In this document: piece after piece, positions 57,891-64,000 of the stretch
How the letters are laid out: each line of letters begins with the position of its first letter
Numbering within the stretch: the stretch's first letter is position 1
Source: Cucumis sativus
Lineage: Eukaryota > Streptophyta > Magnoliopsida > Cucurbitales > Cucurbitaceae
Length of the DNA: 64,000 nucleotides
Assembly: GCF_000004075.3 (NCBI RefSeq)
Contig: NC_026657.2
Location: 10,788,001-10,852,000 of the forward strand
Direction: 5' to 3'
Made by a program: the position numbers and the translations under genes
The notes under the pieces: model-generated
Told to the model about the DNA's origin: nothing
Databases searched by the model: none
The model's input: only the letters and a program-made list of their open reading frames with translations

Positions 57891-59880
57891 CCTAAAATTG
57901 CTACCTATTATAATTATTATTATTTTTTATTTTAAACTAACGACCCATTTCAATATAATATGTTTCTTTGTTTTTTAAATCGATACCTATAAACACTCAT
58001 TTTACATTTAAATTTCTTAGTTTGTAATATGCTTCTTACCAATATGTTCAAAAATCACGTCAACTTTTGAAAACTAAAGAAATTTTTTTTTTTTTAGAAT
58101 TTAAGTAAGATTTAAACTATTTGAGTCAAGAAGGATACATACTATTACTATATTATATTACAAGAGAAAATATACTTACTTGAAAAAAAATTAAAAAACA
58201 AAATGTGTAGCTATTTCTGTTTTTAGTTTTTAAGTTTTTAAAATTTTGAATGATTAATTGTAGTTTTATTTTTCTTTTAATAAATGATTTCCAAATATGG
58301 ATTAGTTATTGAATATTATTCTTTAACAATTTAAACCACACACTTTTAACACTTAGTAACAATTTAATCCTTACCATTCAAATCATTATGTTTTATGACT
58401 TTATTGAGTTTTTTTCTTTTGTAGATATATGAATTGGTAAATTGGTTAAAAACAAAGTATATTTATAACACAAAAGGCTTAGTCATATTTAATAAAATCC
58501 AACACTAACTTTTACGATAAATATCAAATTATTATATAATTTAGATATCGACATTTATATCTTTGATTCATTATAGTCTTTGTACTATCAAAATACTTTT
58601 TTTTCTCGTTCATATAAATTTAGCTCGTTTATTTTGTCTTATAAAAAGGAATTATAATGGTGAACAAACGTAAACTTTGTACCAAATTAAAATGATGGTT
58701 ACATCTTGAATATTTCTGTAAATAAAATATCACGTTAAAACTTTTATCCATAAACTTAGATAAAAACAAAGATATAGAAACTACAATAATCACTTTTAAA
58801 AGTAGAAACATGAAAGTGTATATATAAATACATATTTCTAAGGTACAAACAACAAAATAAATAAAAGAAAAACAAATAAAAAATTACAAAAATTAAAATA
58901 TTTATAGTTATTATTATACATATTATTATTTGGTAAGAAAAAGTAGTATTCAAACCATTAAACCGAGAAGGAAAAAGAAAAAGTTGTTACCAATATTACC
59001 CCTAAATCCAATCTTTATTTTATCCAAAAGCCAAATCATTCAACATCTCCAAACATTTGACTCCCCCACCATAAATAAATATAAAATAAACATTTCTTCA
59101 AATAATATTTTATAAAAAAGAGACTTTTTCTTAAATAATAAATAATTTTAAATATTTACAAAATGCAGTAAATTTTTTTAATTCTATCCATTGTAATAGT
59201 GATGTCCTTCTGGGATTGATTATCAAATATCATTTATTGAAGAATATCACTTACAAATTTTTATTATTGATATAATTTGAAATTTGATGTTCTATTTTTG
59301 ACAATTATTTTATAAAAGATCAAAAAAATGTTTAAAAAATATCTTTTAGAATGGTGTTTTTATTTTTAAAATTTGAGTAAGAATTTGGATGTTATTTTAA
59401 AAAAATAAGTAAGTTATTGTAATATTCTTTATATTTAATTTTCAAAATGGAAAACAAAAACGAAATAATAATATTTACAGGAACATTATTTTAACTTTTA
59501 AAAATTAAATAAATACATAGCGAAAACCCAATTGAGTAATTTCCACCCAATTTTCATTCTCAAAAAACAAAATAAAAGAAATCCAAAACCATTAAAAATA
59601 AAAAGCCAAACTCACACACCACGCACCACACCGCGAGTGCACCAACACCCCTCCGCCGCCCGCCACATATAACCCAAAAAAGCAAAATCCCGCCGCAACA
59701 CGCACTCCGATACAACGTGTCGATATCCAATTCGGAAGTCACATCATCTCCAGTACACCTTTCCGTAGATAATCCAGTCGGCGCCACCGACGTGATCTCC
59801 ACGTGCCACACGACTCGCCGTCGCCAGCGCCGTCACACCACGCGCCAACCACCCCGCGTACAAAATACTCTTCTCCCGTT
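57891..59880. other. AT-rich gene-free stretch
   Basis: No coding frame resembles a protein. The GC content climbs sharply after about 59620, where the promoter of the next gene begins. Confidence 0.5.
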
Positions 59881-59897
59881 CCTCAAAACGGACCTCA

Positions 59898-59937
59898 CCC
59901 CCCCCCCCCCCGTCCCTCTCTCTCTCTCTCTATAATA
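59898..59937 (+). promoter_or_regulatory. C-run, CT tract and TATA-like box of the SANT gene
   Basis: A run of about 13-14 C, then about eight CT repeats, then TATAATA (59931-59937) followed by more CT-rich leader. Pyrimidine tracts next to the transcription start are typical of plant genes. The start site is probably near 59960. Confidence 0.5.
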
Positions 59938-60073
59938 AGCCCTCTCTTTCTATCTCTCAAAGCACATAAACAAGTTCGCTTTATTTTTATTTTTATTTCT
60001 TCTTCTTCTTCTTCTTCTTCATATATTATTCATCCCCATTTTTCTTCGGCTTTTCAATTCTGTATTTCTCGCC

Positions 60074-60085
60074 ATGAAAGCGTAG
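60074..60085 (+). promoter_or_regulatory. Three-codon upstream ORF (ATG AAA GCG TAG)
   Basis: A minimal upstream frame lies in the predicted leader exon, just before the donor AG|GTACAA at 60102. Short uORFs can lower translation of the main frame. Whether ribosomes use it is unknown. Confidence 0.4.
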
Positions 60086-60102
60086 CTTTGTGTTAAACTA
60101 AG

Positions 60103-61593
60103 GTACAACTCTTCTTCTTTACGACTATATATGTACGAGTATTTTCATTTTATACTGTATTAACTACTCCTATACATGATTTTCGTTTTTTTTTTTTTTT
60201 CCTTTTCATGTTTGTTGTTGTTGTTGTTGTTATTATTATTATTATTATTCTCTATCGTAATTCGATTTTGTTTATGGATTGAACAAACTCCAGGGATCCT
60301 CTTTTGTTTTTGTGAGTTTTTTTCGTTGTTACAATTACAATATATGGTTTCGCTTCTTTAAGGAAGAAATAACTTCATGTCGGGTTTTTGAATTTTCTTC
60401 GATTTTTCTTCTTAGTGTTAACCACAGCTTTTTAGGTGTTTTCTTCATTTGATTAACTTTAATTTTCTTAGATCACATTGAGATAATCTCTCAGAACGTA
60501 ATTTCTCGAGTATTTTTCGCTTGTTCTAACCGAGTTGTTTGTTTACTGGTTCTATCTGTGATTAGTGGTTTTTTTTTTATATTGAAGTTTCGAGTGGAGC
60601 TGCTTTTTAAGTCTGTTAATGTGGGGACGTTTGGTTGTTTCAATTCTTTTTTTTTTTTTTTTGGGTTCAAAATATGGATCTGGATATGATTGCGGTTAAT
60701 TGAGTTTGGAGTACTATTGCTCTTTTCTTCCTTTACTTGCAAGGGATTTTTCTTTCTTTCTTTTTTTAAAAGAAAAAATGTATGTATTTATCTTTCTATA
60801 ATGTCTTCTTTGTTTAATTTGGAAGATTTAGAACGCTGTTTTTGTATCTTATATGATTGGTTGAATATGATTTGTAATGGTAAGTGTTGACAGGATATTT
60901 TCTGTGTTCTGAAATATCAACTTGAGAATTCGATCTGGGTTTTTCTTTGCGTTGGGTTTAGCATTTGGAATATGTTCCTTGCAAATACTTTTTTAATTAG
61001 TTGGGGCGGATCTATTTGGTTGCTAATGAACGTTTTATGTTTGTGTTTGGATGCTCACTCTTCTCTTAAAGGCCAGACGAGAGTGAATAATTTACTTGCT
61101 GTACATAATGTATAGGTTGGAAAGTTCTTGGCTTCATTCGTAGTAAATGTAGACTGTTCGTTATATTTGTTAAAATTCGTTCACTACATTTGTTAAAATT
61201 CAAGATGAGTTGTGGGGAAACTTATGGTAACTGTACTTGTACCATCAATATCTTTATTCATTACATCGAGGTTTTTATCCTCTGGTATTAACATGCGATT
61301 TTTAATTGGTTTTTCTGGTGTGTTTTCAGGAAAAGTAGACGTTTTTATTTTCATATTTTGCCTATAATTGTAAAATATGCTTGTTAATTGCATAATACGA
61401 TTATTTTTGGAAATCAAACTTTTAATGTTCCTGAGAAGGATACCTGAAATTCTAATGCAAATGCATGATTGAAGATTAACTCTTTTAATACTTGATAAAA
61501 TCTTGCAAGGTTAGTGCTTCTTGATATGATAACTTTAGAATTAGTTAAAAAGATATGCTCAAGTGGTTGTCATGTTGTGAATGGCTTTTGCAG
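60103..61593 (+). other. Long 5'-UTR intron of the SANT gene
   Basis: The donor ACTAAG|GTACAAC and the acceptor CTTTTGCAG|ATGGATG bound a T-rich intron of about 1.49 kb. The acceptor falls directly on the start codon. Long leader introns in plants often raise expression. Confidence 0.6.
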
Positions 61594-64000
61594 ATGGATG
61601 TAGTTCAAATAAAAAACCAAGATACTTGCTGCGAAGATATGTCACCCGACCAGTCTGTTTCTCCACAGATTTCTAGTACATGGGCTGACTTTAGAGAACC
61701 TGAGGCTCATCCTCGAATTGGGGATGAATACCAGGCAATAATTCCCCCTCTTGTGGTCAAATCAGATGATCTTGGGCTTTTGAAAAGTGAAGCTGGTGGT
61801 CTGCGTGATATTTACGTTGGATTTCCTGCACCAGAAGCAGGTATAGATGATGTTGAGATTCTGAAACAGAAGCAACATAATGGGAATGATAATATTGTTC
61901 TGGCATCAAACCAAAGTGAACATGCAGCCGTGTCTGAAATGCAGGATGTTCCAGAAGCTCGAGAGGTTAAATCATCCGATGCCATGGCAAATAAGGATTT
62001 GGAATATGCAACAAATTTTCTGTTGCAACAAGAAATGAAGATGAAAATGAAAGAAAGCAATGCTGACAATGACCAATGGTTGGCTTCTGATTCCTTGAAT
62101 GATTCGTCGAGTGACATAGAAATGGCCAGTCTTCTCCTTGGATTATACATTTTTGGGAAGAACCTCATTCAGGTGAAGAAATTTGTTGGAACTAAACAGA
62201 TGGGGGATATTCTCTCATTTTATTATGGGAAATTTTACGGATCCGACAAATACCGTAGATGGACAGCATGTCGTAAAGCAAGAGGCAAGAGATGTATATG
62301 TGGACAGAAGTTATTTACTGGCTGGAGGCAACAGGAGTTGTCATCTCGCTTGCTTTCCTCATTATCAGAGGAAAAGAAAAATACCGTAGTGGAGGTAGAG
62401 TTCAATTTTTACTTCATGCTAGATTATATAACAACCGATCCTCACATTGGCAACCTCATCAATGTAAAAGAGTTCAGAAATTTATAGATTACCCGCAGTG
62501 AAACTACCACATGCTTTTGTACATAGTTATTTAGAGTCAGCTGAAGTTGTCCTGCCCACATTTTCCTAAAGAATGCAGAACTAACACCCCGATTTTTCAG
62601 CGCAAAGATAGACACATTACATTTCCATGTAGTTTGCTAACTTGAACACTTAGATCCATGTTCCTATCGAAGCAAGACACTATATATTGTTGTTCTTCTT
62701 CAGTTTCACTAACATTTTGTATACTCTCAGCCTCAATAACTTATTCACTGTTGTGAAGTATATTGTGCCAATATTTTTTCTTTAACATTTTGACTTATGG
62801 TCAAAGAGATTGTTCAGTCGGCGAAGGGCTTTATCTCGATTTTCTATCCTGCATTTATTACCTAATTCCTATCATTAGCGATAGCTGATGCATTTTGTTT
62901 CCCTAGATCTCAAGTTTTGATGTATTGACAGGTTTGTAGGGGATTTATTGAGGGTAAAATACTGCTGGAGGAATATGTATTCTCTTTGAAAGCTACAGTT
63001 GGGTTGAATGCCCTTGTAGAGGCCGTTGGAATTGGTAAAGGAAAACAAGATCTTACCAGCACCACCATGGATCCAATTAAGTCTAATCATGCTCATCCTG
63101 CCCGGCCGGAAATACCAGTTGGTAAAGCATGTTCGACACTTACACCTGTTGAAATTGTCAAATTTCTTACTGGAGATTTCAGGTTGAGCAAAGCACGATC
63201 AAGTGATCTCTTTTGGGAAGCTGTTTGGCCTCGTTTGTTAGCAAAAGGGTGGCATTCCGAGCAGGCTAACAATTATGGTAGTACTGTTGGTTTAAAGCAT
63301 GCTTTGGTATTCCTGATCCCTGGTGTGAAAAAATATTGCCGAAGAAAACAAGTTAAGGGAGAACATTACTTTGATTCAGTCAGTGATGTCCTAAATAAGG
63401 TTGCTTCAGACCCTGGGCTTCTTGAACTTGACAATGTTGTAGAAAAACAGTGCAGTGACAAGGAAGAGTGCGAGTTGAGTGGCAAAATAAAACAGGACCA
63501 GGAAGATTTCCCTAGTCAGCAACGTTATTGCTATCTTAAGCCACGAACTCCCGTTCATATTATGGATACAATCAAATTTATGGTTGTTGATACAAGTTTG
63601 GCTGATGGAAGCACATTCAAGATCCGTGAACTACAAAGTTTGCCAGTTGAGATTACAAATAAATATGTTTCCAAAAGTCATTCCGAAGAGGATGAGCAAA
63701 TTTCTTCAGAGATTTCAATGGATGATACTCATTCTGATAATACTATGCATTTTGATAAGGAAGTAAGTGACACTTCCAAAGGCACCAGAATCAGCTTGGA
63801 CAAAAAAGTTTATATTGATGAGGAAACTTGTGTAGGAAATTCTTCAAATAAAGAGTCTTCAAATGATGGCCTAGATGGCCTACATTCTACCAGTATAAGC
63901 ATGGAAGTTCAGGAGGATAAACAATCTTTATTGGACAACACACAACAAAGTGATATTGTTCTGGACCAAATGAGCGAGGGAAAACCCAAATCTGAAATTG
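61594..64000 (+). CDS. SANT/Myb-like chromatin protein (partial, runs off window)
   Basis: Coding exon 1 is 61594-62394 (267 codons, ending VVE|GT). Exon 2 begins at 62932 (VCRGFIEGKILLEEYV) and stays open to the window end. The protein starts MDVVQIKNQDTCCEDMSPDQ. A conserved block IEMASLLLGLYIFGKNLIQV ... DILSFYYGKFYGSDKYRRW (about residues 175-215) is the SANT/Myb-like fold. It is followed by a basic Cys-containing stretch (RKARGKRCICGQKLFTGWRQ), then PVEIVKFLTGDFRLSKARSS and LFWEAVWPRLLAKGWHSEQ. This matches the plant family often labelled 'arginine-glutamic acid dipeptide repeats protein', whose Arabidopsis members (SANT1-4) are reported partners of histone deacetylase HDA6. So a nuclear, transcription-repressing role is likely. 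The C-terminal part lies outside. Confidence 0.88.

Overview
This window is nuclear DNA from a flowering plant, with AT-rich gene-poor stretches and ordinary eudicot intron-exon genes. The protein sequences, together with a short inverted-repeat element seen in several copies, suggest a cucurbit (Cucumis or a relative). That assignment is an inference from recognition, not from a search.

Layout. 0.8-1.7 kb (-): a small plant protein with a lysine-rich tail that I cannot name. 2-8.7 kb: AT-rich, with old transposon-like repeats and a 43-bp minisatellite. 9.0-10.3 kb (+): a four-exon 2-oxoglutarate/Fe(II) dioxygenase of the SRG1-like type. 14.5-22.0 kb (-): a complete 19-exon CULLIN1 (742 aa) with a broken Ty1/copia fossil in its tenth coding intron. 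25.0-27.1 kb (-): phosphopantetheine adenylyltransferase (COAD, 178 aa, six exons) with a MITE-like insertion in an intron. 28-31.5 kb: simple-sequence and tandem-repeat DNA, including a (TA)n tract of about 99 bp. 31.5-33.5 kb (-): an mTERF gene plus the 3' stub of another. 33.8-40.0 kb: a GC-rich island, a fragment of a Trithorax-like (ATX1/2) SET-domain gene, and a CACTA transposon end. 40.8-41.7 kb (-): a single-exon DUF7086-type gene. 42.0-42.2 kb (+): a broken copy of part of COAD. 43.8-51.4 kb (-): three more single-exon mTERF genes embedded in duplicated flanks. 53.8-55.4 kb (-): a two-exon BAHD acyltransferase. 55.5-59.9 kb: gene-free AT-rich DNA. 59.9-64.0 kb (+): the start of a SANT/Myb-like chromatin protein that runs off the window.

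The housekeeping genes (CUL1, COAD, SANT-like) look whole and under constraint. The dynamic part is 31-53 kb. It holds four intact mTERF genes, one stub, orphan mTERF flanks, a mosaic mTERF gene (5' end like one paralogue, middle like another), and stray pieces of COAD and a Trithorax-like gene. This looks like a locus of repeated duplication, gene conversion and fragment capture around a family of predicted organelle-targeted nucleic-acid-binding proteins. No operons, CRISPR arrays or prokaryotic systems are present.
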